DNA of 64,000 bases, taken from assembly GCA_013399875.1 (NCBI GenBank), contig VXAZ01001747.1, positions 502,646 through 566,645 on the forward strand, given 5' to 3'. The notes beneath the pieces were generated by a model. It had not been told where the DNA came from. It was given only the letters and a program-made list of their open reading frames with translations, and ran no database searches. This document shows positions 1-10,200 of this stretch, piece by piece. This DNA is from Gymnorhina tibicen. Its lineage: Eukaryota; Chordata; Aves; Passeriformes; Artamidae. The translations under genes were made by a program, and so were the position numbers. Positions within the stretch are counted from its first letter, which is position 1. Each line of letters opens with the position of its first letter.

Positions 1-85
1 CATCAAGTCCAACCTCTGACGAATCACCACCTTGTCAAGTAAACCATGGCACAAAGTGCCACATCCAGTGGTTTCCATATCCCAT
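1..85 (-). repeat. CR1 LINE 3'-end fragment, cut by window edge
   Basis: The segment reads as the reverse complement of a CR1 3' region (plus-strand text starts catcaagtccaacctctgac). The same subfamily occurs in sense orientation at about 23827-24021, where the complementary phrases for the ggttggacttgatg and cagtgccatgg blocks are present. It lies in an ATAD5 intron. Confidence 0.7.
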
Positions 86-352
86 CCTGAGAACCTGCAG
101 CACAGGAGCATGCTATTTTATGGGATTTTTGTTATGAAAAATGGATTTTTACTAATAAAACATGTTTTAAAATCTAAAGTACAAGAAACTATCTCCAATT
201 CTATCATAAATCAGAGTAATATTCCCTTTCCCCTGGGCAGCTGGGAACTGTCATATTGTATTACATTAGACTATTAGACAGTACTGAATAGACCACAATT
301 ATACCCATCTAGGAAATGACAAAATACTGACGCCCATGGTTACATAAATTAC
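86..352 (-). other. ATAD5: ATAD5 intron 3 (partial)
   Basis: Between the exon 3 donor and the window edge, left of which the CR1 fragment sits. AT-rich. I saw no further exon, so the next ATAD5 coding exon lies outside the window. Confidence 0.7.
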
Positions 353-440
353 CTTTGTGTTTTTGGAGCGAGACTCTTCATTTCTCATTGCTTCAGCTTT
401 ATTTGATTTTGTAGCTGCCTTGATACGTGTAAACCTCATT
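353..440 (-). CDS. ATAD5: ATAD5 exon 3
   Basis: 88 nt. The acceptor CCCTAATTAG precedes AATGAGG and the donor is CAAAG|GTAATT. Translation after the split R is MRFTRIKAATKSNKAEA..., matching human MKFTRI directly after NSPIR. Too short for a simple ORF search; found by splice phase. Ends in phase 0. Confidence 0.92.
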
Positions 441-3400
441 CTAATTAGGGAAAAAAGTATTATGAAATTATTACTGTTTAATAAAGGGAAATGTTACTCT
501 CAAAATCATTTTCAAAGGCCTTTAAAAATACAGTGCTGTAAACAGAAGCAAGCCCCCAAGTGGTAGTTGAGGTTTTTTGTTGTTTGGTTCTTTGGTTGGG
601 GGTTTTTGGGATGTCTTTAGTGCAAACACATTTATAGTCAGCTTTGGTTCTTTTCTGTTTTTACCCACCATGATCAGTATCCAAGCAACTTTGGCACACA
701 ATCCATTTATAATTATGTCTTATTTTCAAAATACTTGCATACAACTAATGGGCAAAAAGGTAGAATATACTCTAAAATGTTTACCTTATTGGGCTGTTTC
801 CATCGAAGGGCACAGTAATCACCTCAGCTCTGTACATGTTGCTTTTCTTGCAGGATTGCCTGCGTGCTTTTGGGGTGGAAGTCCCTAATGGGCAGCCACT
901 TAATTCATCTGCAGAACAGGCACTTCTAGCCCTGGGCTTTTTCGGTGTAACGTTTGTTGATGTTTTGGTTTGCTGCTGCCTTAAACTCCTCCTTAACTCA
1001 CTCACTTTTGGACTCGATGGAATTATTACATCTAAGGTGTTTTCCACAGTAATAACATTAGCACATGAATCCTCTTCTCCATTATAATTGCTAGTGTTTG
1101 AGAGATCAGTTTCCTTAGTTTCCGAAGTCTTCTTCCTTCTGTTTCCTTTTTTCTGAACCTTCCTAGATCTTCTGGGTTTAGTTCTACTGCTTTTAGGTTT
1201 AGAATGTGTGTATTTGTCCACATTATCTTCTGGTATACCACTTTCTAATCCTTTATTTGAAGGAATGACATCTTCAGATCCTTCTTTGTCTTTTGAAGAC
1301 TTTGCAGCAGCTTGCTTTTGTTTTCCATGTGCCTTTTTAACTCCACTTTTTGTTACATCTGTTGTTGGTTGTCTAAAAGCCTTCATAAACTGATGCTTTT
1401 CTTCCAGAGTACATTTTGGCTTCAGAGAATCTGATCCTGCAGTCTCCAGTATGGCCAGCTCCAATTCTTCTTCCTCAATAACTACATTGGATTTTCTTTT
1501 CTGAGTCATCTGTTCTGTTTGCTCACTGTCCAAGAGGAGTGGGCTGCTTTCTTTTTTCCCTACACGTCCTTTCTGCTTCAAAAAAATGGAAGCTATTTTC
1601 CTAGAGCCTTTTTGCTCCTTATTTATTGGAGGTAATTTGGGGGGAATGGAATGCACTTGTGCAAGGACAGTCACTGTTCGGTGTGGCAGCTGTTGAGACT
1701 CCTCACACTTTTCTGGGTCACTAATACTATCACTTCTGTCCATTTCTCTTGCTGTACCAGAAGTGTCCGTTGCTGGCTTTGTGTCTTCTTCAACATTATT
1801 TTCTCCCTGACTTCTCAAGAAGTCCTCAAATGACACTGTTATTATACAATTATTTACCTGGGATGTCCTATCATCCATATCCACCTCAAAACTGGAATCA
1901 CCAATAGTAGCACCACACTCTGCTACTGTATTTGTCTTCTCTTCAGTTTCCTTTTTACACATTTCGTTCATCTGGTTTTCCGATGAAGAGCTTTCAGACA
2001 AATCAATACTTACTTTGTGCTTCCTTTTCCTTGATTTTCTAATTCTATTTTTTGATCCCTTTGTTTCACAACCAAAGTTTTTTGCTTTTTTTCCGGAGGG
2101 GACAACGTTTGGGAAGTTCTCTCTTTGCACATTATCTTCTGCTGATTCTCTTGCACATTTTTGGTCCAGTAGGGCAGAAGAAGCAATAAAGTCATTACCG
2201 TCTTGTTGCAGTCCTGTAGTTATTCTGCTGTCATCACTACTAATTTCTATTTCACGGTCATTCTCCGACTCTTTCATTTCTTTTAGTGTATTATTTAAAT
2301 TAACTTTCTTCCCTTTTCTCTTCCGCTTTAAAGTTGGCTTGAAAGATGATTTACACTCTTTGTCATCAGCATCCAACAGGGCTTTATTTTCTCCAGCTCC
2401 AACTGGGAATGCAGCATTCTCAGTGGCAGAAGTCTTTTTAAAATAATCCAAGATATTGTTGGATTTCGGTGATGGCAATGCTTTATCCACTGGTTTTGCT
2501 AATGGTGAAAAATACCTTGTGATTGTTTTTACAGAAGCATCTTCCTCTCGCCGCTTCTTGCATGGCTGTAAAAGGTACAACATGAATCTTAGTTTCAAAG
2601 AAACTTAAGACGACTTATATAGTACTTTTTAAGAAAACAAAAATTCATGTTAATGTGCTCAGACTGTGCATGCATCAACTTTATCTCTGTGTTTTCAAAG
2701 GCCATCTAAGCTTGAAGTAAAGGTTCTGCTGTTTCAAATAAATAAAAATCCTGTTCTGAAACCTTGAGATGGTCAAAACTGAAAGGGACCACAAGGTCTT
2801 CAGAACAGCTCTGCAGAGATTTCACAATACTGGAAGCCTGAAAGTCTGGGTCAATTCAAATGATCGACCTTGACATGCTCCCCAGAACGTCTGTGGAGCA
2901 TTTAAGAGGGAATTCCAACATCACTTAAAAAGGTCTGATCCTACTGTAAACATCTGACATATCTTAGGAAGACACTGTATCTTTAAGAGTACTTAAAGAA
3001 AATGAACGCAAGAGAATTCTTATCTCGTATAACGATTCAAACCATAAAAGAGCATTAACTTCTACAGCTCCAAGAACGACTTTGGCTCATAAACACTTTT
3101 ATAACTCCTGGTTTACTAGAAACTGAACTCCTCTGAAATCACACACTCTGAAGCAGAAAACCCCTCTTCCCAAAGCCCCTCCAAAGCGTTTAATGACAGC
3201 CCGGCCCGAGGGGCTGCGCCGACCGTCAACAGCGCCCGGGAGCGCGGGCCGGGGGCGGGCGGCACCTCACACCTCCCCTGGTTACACCGGACAGGCCGTG
3301 TCAGGGCAGAGCGCCAAAGGGGGCGAACGCCAAAGGGAGTGATCGCCAAAGGGGGCGAACGCCAAAGGGGGCGATCGCCAAAGGGGGCGAACGCCAAAGG

Positions 3401-3539
3401 GGCGCCGCCCGTCAGCCGCACCTCCTCTCTCCGCCCTCACAGCGCGACCCCCGGCCCGCGTCCCCACCTGAACGTCGCCGTCGTTCCCGGAGAGGAGCGG
3501 GGAGGCGGCCGCCGCGGCCACGGTGACCCTGCCCACCAT
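353..3539 (-). CDS. ATAD5: ATAD5 (ELG1/FRAG1-like PCNA unloader), N-terminal part
   Basis: Seen: three exons, join(3468..3539, 785..2565, 353..440) on the minus strand, give 647 in-frame codons with matching phases (0, then 2). The start MVGRVTVAAAAA matches the human MVG...AAAAA start. Exon 2 carries the conserved blocks KTITRYFSPL (about residues 37-46), NILDYFKKTS (61-70), TVTVLAQVHSIPPK, KRKSNVVIEEEELELAILE, KPKCTLEEKHQFMKAFRQP and AEVITVPFDGNSPIR. Known: ATAD5 is the large subunit of an RFC-like clamp loader (with RFC2-5) that removes PCNA from DNA after replication; its N-terminal region also recruits UAF1-USP1. The human protein has about 1,844 residues, so the AAA+ ATPase part lies beyond the left edge. 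Inference: the two F/Y-rich blocks near the N-terminus resemble PCNA-interaction motifs. The region is lysine- and serine-rich and probably disordered. Its head-to-head neighbour is CRLF3, as in human. Confidence 0.97.
441..784 (-). other. ATAD5: ATAD5 intron 2
   Basis: Bounded by donor GTAAAC (784 downward) and acceptor AATTAG (442-441). AT-rich and nothing else recognised. The plus-strand open frame here carries no recognised protein. Confidence 0.85.
785..2565 (-). CDS. ATAD5: ATAD5 exon 2 (large exon)
   Basis: 1,781 nt. The acceptor CTTTTACAG precedes CCATGCAAGAAG (PCKK), which matches human PCKKRKK. The donor is ATAAG|GTAAAC. Ends in phase 2, with the split arginine completed by exon 3. 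No internal stop. Carries nearly all recognisable N-terminal ATAD5 conservation. Confidence 0.96.
2566..3467 (-). other. ATAD5: ATAD5 intron 1
   Basis: The half near exon 1 (about 3180-3467) is CpG-island sequence and contains the 16-bp array at 3311-3403. The remainder (2566-3180) is ordinary AT-rich sequence with nothing recognised. Confidence 0.85.
3311..3403. repeat. 16-bp tandem array with phased TTTGGCG motifs
   Basis: Six copies of cgccaaa start at 3312, 3328, 3344, 3360, 3376 and 3392, exactly 16 bp apart. The unit is roughly GCGAWCGCCAAAGGGG and tends to alternate gaacgcc with gatcgcc. Read on the minus (ATAD5-sense) strand each unit carries TTTGGCG; the first gives TTTGGCGC, an exact E2F consensus, and the others TTTGGCGA or TTTGGCGT. 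The array begins 64 nt downstream of ATAD5 exon 1, inside the CpG island. E2F binding is inference. Confidence 0.9.
3468..3539 (-). CDS. ATAD5: ATAD5 exon 1 coding part
   Basis: 24 codons from an ATG whose first base is 3539, ending GACGTTCAG before the donor GTGGGG (first base 3467). Phase 0. The frame stays open upstream to an ATG at 3815, but the human protein begins at the same MVG, so the 3539 start is preferred. Confidence 0.9.
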
Positions 3540-3810
3540 GCCCCGGCTGCTGCGGGAGCGGAGCCCTCCCGGATCGTTCGGGGCGGGGGGAGCGCGAAGC
3601 CCTGGGCCCCGGGCGGTGCCCTCAGGGGTGGGGGGCGCGCGCCGCCGCCATGGCCCCGATGGCGCCGCCTGACGGGCGCGCGCGCCGGGCGGGCGGTAAA
3701 AGCGCGCGCGGGACCAGATTCGGATCCTCCGCGCGGAAGGCGGGGGGCGGGGCCTCTGGCCGCTCCCACGTGACCCGCGTGCGCTGCCCAACGGCCGCTC
3801 GCCTGTCCCT

Positions 3811-3820
3811 GTCACGTGAC
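3811..3820. promoter_or_regulatory. Palindromic E-box GTCACGTGAC
   Basis: A perfect 10-bp palindrome around CACGTG, the form bound by USF and MiT/TFE-type bHLH-zip factors. A second CACGTG, as CCACGTGACC, lies at 3767-3772. Factor choice is inference. Confidence 0.6.
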
Positions 3821-3914
3821 GCGGGCGACCCGGCGCCCGCTCGCCCCGCCCCTTCTCCGCAGAGGCCGCGCCCCCTTCTGCTCCCCCTCCCGCCTTCAGC
3901 GCTGTCAGTCGGGT

Positions 3915-3922
3915 TTTCGCGC
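3915..3922 (+). promoter_or_regulatory. E2F consensus TTTCGCGC
   Basis: An exact match to TTTSSCGC within ttttcgcgccgcgg, between the two divergent genes. Consistent with S-phase regulation of ATAD5; occupancy is not shown. Confidence 0.5.
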
Positions 3923-3930
3923 CGCGGCCG

Positions 3931-3990
3931 TGACGTCACGCGGGCAGCGCGTGCCCTCCCCGCCGCTGACGTCACGCTTCGCTGACGTCA
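3931..3990. promoter_or_regulatory. Three full CRE palindromes (TGACGTCA)
   Basis: TGACGTCA occurs at 3931-3938, 3967-3974 and 3983-3990, all perfect 8-bp CREB/ATF sites in a 60-bp stretch just upstream of CRLF3. The last two start 16 bp apart. Confidence 0.8.
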
Positions 3991-4137
3991 CCGGCCACCG
4001 GTCCGTGCCCCGGTGCCACCCTCCGCTCCCACTCCCGCCGCGCTTCCCGCCCCGCCCCGCGGATGCGCGGTCCTTCCGGGGGTGAGGTCCGCCAGCCCCG
4101 CCCCGCCGCCGCCGCCTCGCTGCCGCCGCGGCTGCCC

Positions 4138-4269
4138 ATGGAGGCCGACGCCGCCGAGGCCGAGGTGCGGCTCCTCTTGCAGGAGGCTCGGGAGAGCATT
4201 GAGGCGGCGCGGAGCTACCGGCGGGAGCTGCAGCAGCGGTTGCGGGGGCTGCATCAGGCGCGGGAGCAG
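4138..4269 (+). CDS. CRLF3: CRLF3 exon 1 coding part
   Basis: 44 codons, MEADAAEAEVRLLLQEARES onward, matching human LLLQEAREN...YRREL. Donor GAGCAG|GTGGGG, phase 0. Confidence 0.9.
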
Positions 4270-7200
4270 GTGGGGAAGCGGGACGGGACGGGGCTCTCCG
4301 GAGCTGCCTCAGGACGAGCGGCCGGAGCCCCGCCCGGGCTGTGCCTGCCCGGTGCCCGCCGGCGGGGCCGGTCGGGGTGGCCGGCACCAGGGACCCCTCC
4401 GGGGCGGCGGCGGGCCCTGGCCGCTCCTCTGCCGGGGCCCGGTGTTTGTCCGTGGTTCTTGTCCGCCGGCAGAGCCAGGATGGGGCTCAGGTGTGGGGAA
4501 GGTGGAGGAGGGGGAGCCCCGCTGGACCTGGGGGTGATGAGAGCCCTGGGACCGGCCTGTGGCCTCGGTGGGTGCCGGAGATGGAGAGCGTGGGATTGGG
4601 CAGATGTGGGACGTGTCGGAGGAAAGGGATGCGAGCTGAAGTCTGTTACTGAGCTGAGCCTCATTTTCTGGGATGACAGGGAGGTTTCACAGGCAGGAAT
4701 AAAGATCTTAAGGAACTACGTTTTCCAAAGTAGCTGGGATGCTAAGTCTAATTTAATAGGGAGTGTTATACCCATCTTCACATCAGATACCTGCCTGGGC
4801 AGGCTGCTCCCTGGTTTGGATGCTGTGCTGAAGGCTGCTGTCCCCATGCACCACGGTGCCTGGATCACGTACTCCATGGGTCAGGCAGGAGGGTTGCCAG
4901 CATTCCAGGTTAGCTGGTTTGTCTGCAGCTGTGTACTGGAGCCAGGGGAGAGTTTCCATTGGACTGTGACCCACCCACCGGGAGATGCAGGAGGAGATAG
5001 GCAGGTGTGGGCAGGGAGAGCCACAGTGCAGGGCTGGCTCCTCTGCTCAGGCAGCCTCTCAGCATTTGGGGTTTTGCAGACTGGAAGTGATGCCTTGCCT
5101 TTGATGCCTTTGATTCAGCTCTGCAAGGGGTAAATAAAAATCCAAACAAAACCAAACTCAGAGAGTGTTTCTGTGGTGACCTGTTAGTTTTTTCTGAAGA
5201 AGATCCCGTTAGTGTAGAAACCTGCTGTAAATCTGCTGGGAGAGTGTCCTGCTCCCAAGTGCATGTGGGTGATCACTGGACATTTAATTAGTTAGCATTG
5301 AAACCACAGGCTGCTTAAGAAAATGAATTGTTCACAGCTGTCTTTAATCCAAACCTTGTCATCTCAAAGTGTTGCTTGGCAATTCCAAGTGCAGTGAGAG
5401 GCAGCCCGTGTGCCTTTGTGCAGTGAGTGTATAGTTAGCTCACCTTTCCTTTTCCTCTCGAGGGAATTTCTTTGCTGTGTGCATGTTTATGTTTTCTCTC
5501 TTTCCATCTTCATGACCACTTGCTGTTTTGTGCACATCCAGGAGTTCCCTGTATTCCCAAAGTGCTGAGTGTGCTAGACTGGGATTCATTTAGTGGCAGC
5601 TTTATTATTTGGGGACTGGTGGGCTGATGTGATGGGACTGGATCACTTACGTTGCATCCTTTTCCTTTGGACCAATGGGACGTGATCTTCCGCAAACTTC
5701 ACACAGCTCTGTGTGTTCAGGGACTTGCATTTCCTCTTTTGCATGATGAGCAGTATCTAATTCTGGGGCTGAGCTGCTGAATTTGTGTCTGCCTGTAATG
5801 GAGGTAAAGAGCTTGGAGAAGTGACTGTTCTGCCTTCCTTTGGCCCACCCCTTCACAAAGCTAAATACTTCCTTTTTTTTTTTTTCCTCAAGCATTGAAA
5901 TTACAAGAAAAGGGAAACAGAGCTGTGTGGCAGCTGCAGAGCTGCATGAATATTAGTTGAAGAGGAAATTTATTTTACCTAACCAGAGAACTTCCTGTGT
6001 TGGTTGTCTGTACTTCTAAAGATCTAGAAATTACGAGTAAGGCCGTGAGCATGTTGCAGCATTTCCTTGTGTGTGTGACTTAGAAAAGTTGTTCACAGGG
6101 AGATGTTTACTTCGAATTTTTGCATCTTTAGCTCAGGGATGTCCAAGTGTGTTTTCTTCCCTAAAAGTCAGATTCAGCAAGTTTGCAAACATTTTAATAA
6201 GCACTTGTAGAACCTTCTGTGGTTGGGTTCTTCCGGAATCAAAAGAGACTTGCTGTTCACCCTGTCCTGTCACCAAGGGTGGCTGTTTGAACAAAATTGA
6301 AAAGAAAGCTGAGGATTTAAAAAAATCCAGTGAACTGATAGGGCTTGGAAAAATGTTCCTAGATAGTCTTCTAAAAGTGTGATAGGTTTTTGTTTGCAAG
6401 GAGGATTACCTGTATATGATGGCAGGTGTTTTTTGAGTAGGATTACAGCAGTGGGGGTTTTTTTGAGGGGCAGCAGGGAGGAGATCTACGGAGCATTTGG
6501 ATTTTTCTGACAAGTAAAATTCCTTGATTGAAGTACCCATAATCTAGTTTGTATTTTGCTTAGTTAATATGCTCTACCCCTCATCCAGGCTGGTTTCTTT
6601 GCCTCCCTCCCTGCTGTACATGTACTAAAAATGACTTCACTAGTTTGTTAAACTGCCAGTGGTCATTTTTTAAAGCAGACTCCACTTGCAGCTTTACTCC
6701 AGCAAATGCAGATGAGATGCTTCAGAAAAATAAAAGATGCGTATGGCCTTTGCCTTTATCCTGAATCTTTCTTTCCTGTTATCTGAATTCAGATCAAAGA
6801 AAGTGCAACATTGACCAGAGATGTGCTTGAGCAGCATTTTAGCGATTTGAAAGGGACTCTAAAGAAGCTGCTGGATGAGCGACTGATGTCCCTGCTGCAG
6901 GAAGTGGATGTCATAGAGCAAGAGAGCATCAAGCCCCTGGATGAGTGCCAGAAGCTGATAGAGCATGGAGTCAGCACAGCCGACGATCTGCTCCGGGAAG
7001 GTGAGGCAGGATCTGGTGCTGAGTCTTAGCTCTGCCTTCCAGCGTGGGTCTGTAAAAAGTCTGGAATTATGAGCAGTGTGTTTGGCTCATTTTGGGCTTA
7101 TCTCAAACGAAATGTTAAGAATTGGGTAGATGTAGTGAAGAGCTGATCAATATTATCTCCCACAAATCCATATTTCAACATTTCACTCCAATCCTAGGGT

Positions 7201-10200
7201 GTACATATGTCAGTGTAGCCTCTCCTAAAGGGCAGGAAGTACCTACTAGGGAATTATTTCACTGCAGAGACATTCTGTACCTCTGCAGGCTAGACAGAAA
7301 AGTATGTCAGGCTACTTTGAAATAAAATACATTGTGGGTACCACTATAGCAAAATGTCTATTTTGGTGAAGTAAGTTACTTCTGTCTTGCTGAAATAGCA
7401 GCTGAAATAAACAGATTGTCCTGCTAAGTATGATTATGTTTGCTGTTGGTGGGGAACATGAGGAATGAAATGGCCACTGCATGGGGAAAATTTCTCTAAA
7501 AATTCTGAAGATGGGGCAGACAAAAATGGACATGTGGAATATTACTGTAAGGGCCAGACTATACCCTACTGGTGCTAAATACCTCGGCAGAAAGGAATGT
7601 CACTCTTGCCTGTGTTCCCCAGGCTCGAGAACCTACTGGGAGCATGTCTGAGCCATGAGTGTGTTGGCAATTTCCTTGCATTGTTCTCGTGTCTCAACTT
7701 TAACTTTCTTTCAGCATGAGCTCAGTTCTGGGAGCTAAAACACATTGAGCTGTGTCCCAGGGGTGGGAAAGCTCCCAATTCCTCCTCAGCCCTGAGCTTT
7801 GTGCTGGCTTGGGAGCTCAGTGCCTCCAGCTCACAGGAGCAGTGACAGTGTTTAAGGATTAATTTGTTGGATTTTTTCTCTACCACCACAACTCTGGGAC
7901 AGCTTGTATTCACCTTGGTTTTATTTTAAGTCTCAGCTTACTGAGTCAGGGTGGTGGCAAAGATTGCCTGTGTTTTGTGTGAAATTGTATGGGGTCTCAT
8001 GAGAAGCTGACTCGCTGCACTTCCCATCCCCTGGGTGCTCTGAGTAGGAGCATCACTGAGTGCTGTGGGCAGGACGAGCACACGTTGCAGCTGAGTCAGA
8101 AAGGAGTTAAGCCTCTGTGGTTATTAAATCTCCTGCTGCCAATTATGACGTATGCTTTCCTTCAGAGATTTGTAACGTGTAATCCTCCACTTGGAAAAGG
8201 ACTGAGCTTGCTGAAGTTGTAAATTACCCTAAAGTCAGGAGACTGGGGCGTATGTCTCTGTAAGATGAAGTGTGGGATGCTACTTTATATGGAAAGCTTA
8301 GGAAAATATTTGTATTTATCTCCACACTTCAATGCGTGGATTATTGCCTTCATTGTGACAATTGTACCATTTTGATTGTAGCAAACAGAACAGTGGTTGA
8401 AATGATTTCTTGCTTTCAAGTGCCTGCTTTTTTATTTTCTGATCAGTGAAGGTACTTTGCTTTTCTCTTCATTTAAAGCTGGTGGAGGAAGAGATTAATA
8501 ACCCTGGCTTTTGGCATCATCTGACCCCAGTTCTGCTCCTGTCTGAGACCTGAGGCAAATTATTACATCTGTTACGGGTGTGTCTACAGGTAGCTTTGAG
8601 AGCTTCAAAAGGTGCTAGATAGGCTTTATATTGTTACCTGTAATTGTATTTTCTAGCTAAGACTAGCAAAAGTGCTGAGAATGCTTCACATTTAATTGGT
8701 TGTTCGTGTCAGAACTGGTTATTCTTTGAAGCAAAGAATGCCTTCTGTGGACGTTGTCTCATTAGGAATATTTTTACTGTTTGATTGCAGGAGAGAGTGC
8801 AGTCGATGGAGATGCGGGAACACAGAATGAGAAACTTTGCAACTTCACAAAAAAAGCTTTACATATTCAGCTAGATAGGTAAGACACCAACAGTGTGAGG
8901 TGATCTGAGGCAGTGGCACATGTGCCCTTCTTTGAGGGGGATCTTTTCTCCTTTGAAACAAAAGCTTTCTGCTCCATTGCCTCAAAAGATTCATTTGAGG
9001 TGCTGCTGTCCTGTTTGTTTCACAGACTCTCACTGGGACTAGCACTCACAGAATGGAGTGGGTTTTCACCCTCCATATGTTCTGTGGAAATATAAGCTGT
9101 TTATTTGTGAAGGATGAAGCCACTCCCCATAGAACAGCCTGTGTTTCAGAGTATTTACTGACAAACAGGCAGTCTGGTTAGAGCTGAAAACACGATGTTT
9201 TCTGTGTCTTTTAAATCTGGGAGTGCACGTGCCAATTTCTGCAGCTGTTCTCTCTTTGCAAATCTGCACAGATTCAAGTGTATGGATGAAATAGGAATTT
9301 GTAGAAGCTGGCCCCTCTCATTACAGCAAACTTTCCTTTCTCAGCTTACCAGAAGTGCCCTCCTTGGTTGACGTGCCTTGTTTATCTGCCCAGCTGGATG
9401 ACTGCCTCCTTACTATATTGAAAAATCAAATATTCAGACATGGAACTGTGGCATCTCGCCCACCTGTACAGCTGGAGGAATTTGTGGAAAAGCCTGGCGG
9501 TATTTTAGTCCGATGGTGTAAGGTAGGTAAAACATCCTGTGTGAAAATCCTTTAGACTTGAGTTTTTTCTAAAAGAACTCAAATAATCCACCTTCTTTCT
9601 GAATTCTCTACTGCTTTCCAAGGACTAGTCCACTCCAGTGTGGAGTTATAAACTTGAGAAGAGATTTTTATGGTAATGGTGTCATTTAAAGGCAACATAG
9701 TCCAGTGATGGTGTGGTTGGTGCTGGGGTTTGTGTCTGCCTGGCAGTGACACTTGCTTTAGCGGACCCAGGATGAGGCTGGACCTTCTCTGTTATGCTTT
9801 TACCCCTAAACATGTTTGTGTTCCTAGGGAGATGCAGTGGGTTGAAAGAGAAAATATTATTATGTTGGTGTTAGCTAGTCCAGTAGCCTTTCTCTTTGAC
9901 ACACAAAGACTATTTTTGAGTGATGTGGTTTAGTTGTTGTTGGACAGCTCTATGCTCCTTGGCAGCATCAAAGTTTTGTTGTTCTAGCAACAGCCAGTCG
10001 TTGGCCACCTTTCACTTGTAAAGGATGTGGACTCAGGTTATTAAACCATAGGCACTGCTGTCAGGTGGGGTCTGATTTACTGTGCTATAGAGGAGTTCCC
10101 TGGATTTGGTTGTGCCTAGGGGATAATGAAGGGTTTTTTTTGAGGGGGTGTGTGTGTAAATATCTTTGGACTTAGAGATATCAAAGAACTGGAAATCATT

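Larger units (their letters stand above)
3180..4480. promoter_or_regulatory. Bidirectional CpG-island promoter of ATAD5 and CRLF3
   Basis: A GC- and CpG-dense block covers both start codons (ATAD5 at 3539 minus, CRLF3 at 4138 plus), about 600 bp apart and divergent. The core between them holds CACGTG at 3767-3772 and 3813-3818, an E2F-type TTTCGCGC at 3915-3922, and three perfect CREs. There is no obvious TATA box, as is usual for housekeeping CpG promoters. Transcription start sites cannot be fixed from sequence alone. Confidence 0.85.

Noticed and set aside
2010..2446. Plus-strand open frames opposite ATAD5 exon 2
   Set aside because: Phe/Ser-rich antisense translations of the Lys/Glu-rich ATAD5 exon.
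3282..3815. 177-codon minus-strand open frame through the ATAD5 promoter
   Set aside because: It contains the real ATAD5 exon 1 but extends through promoter DNA upstream and through the intron 1 repeat downstream. Repeats such as PFGVRPLWRSPP are only translations of the 16-bp array.
4063..5133. 356-codon open frame starting in CRLF3 exon 1
   Set aside because: Only the first part is exon 1. After 4269 it reads GC-rich intron sequence that has no relation to CRLF3, while exon 2 at 6793 continues the family sequence in phase.
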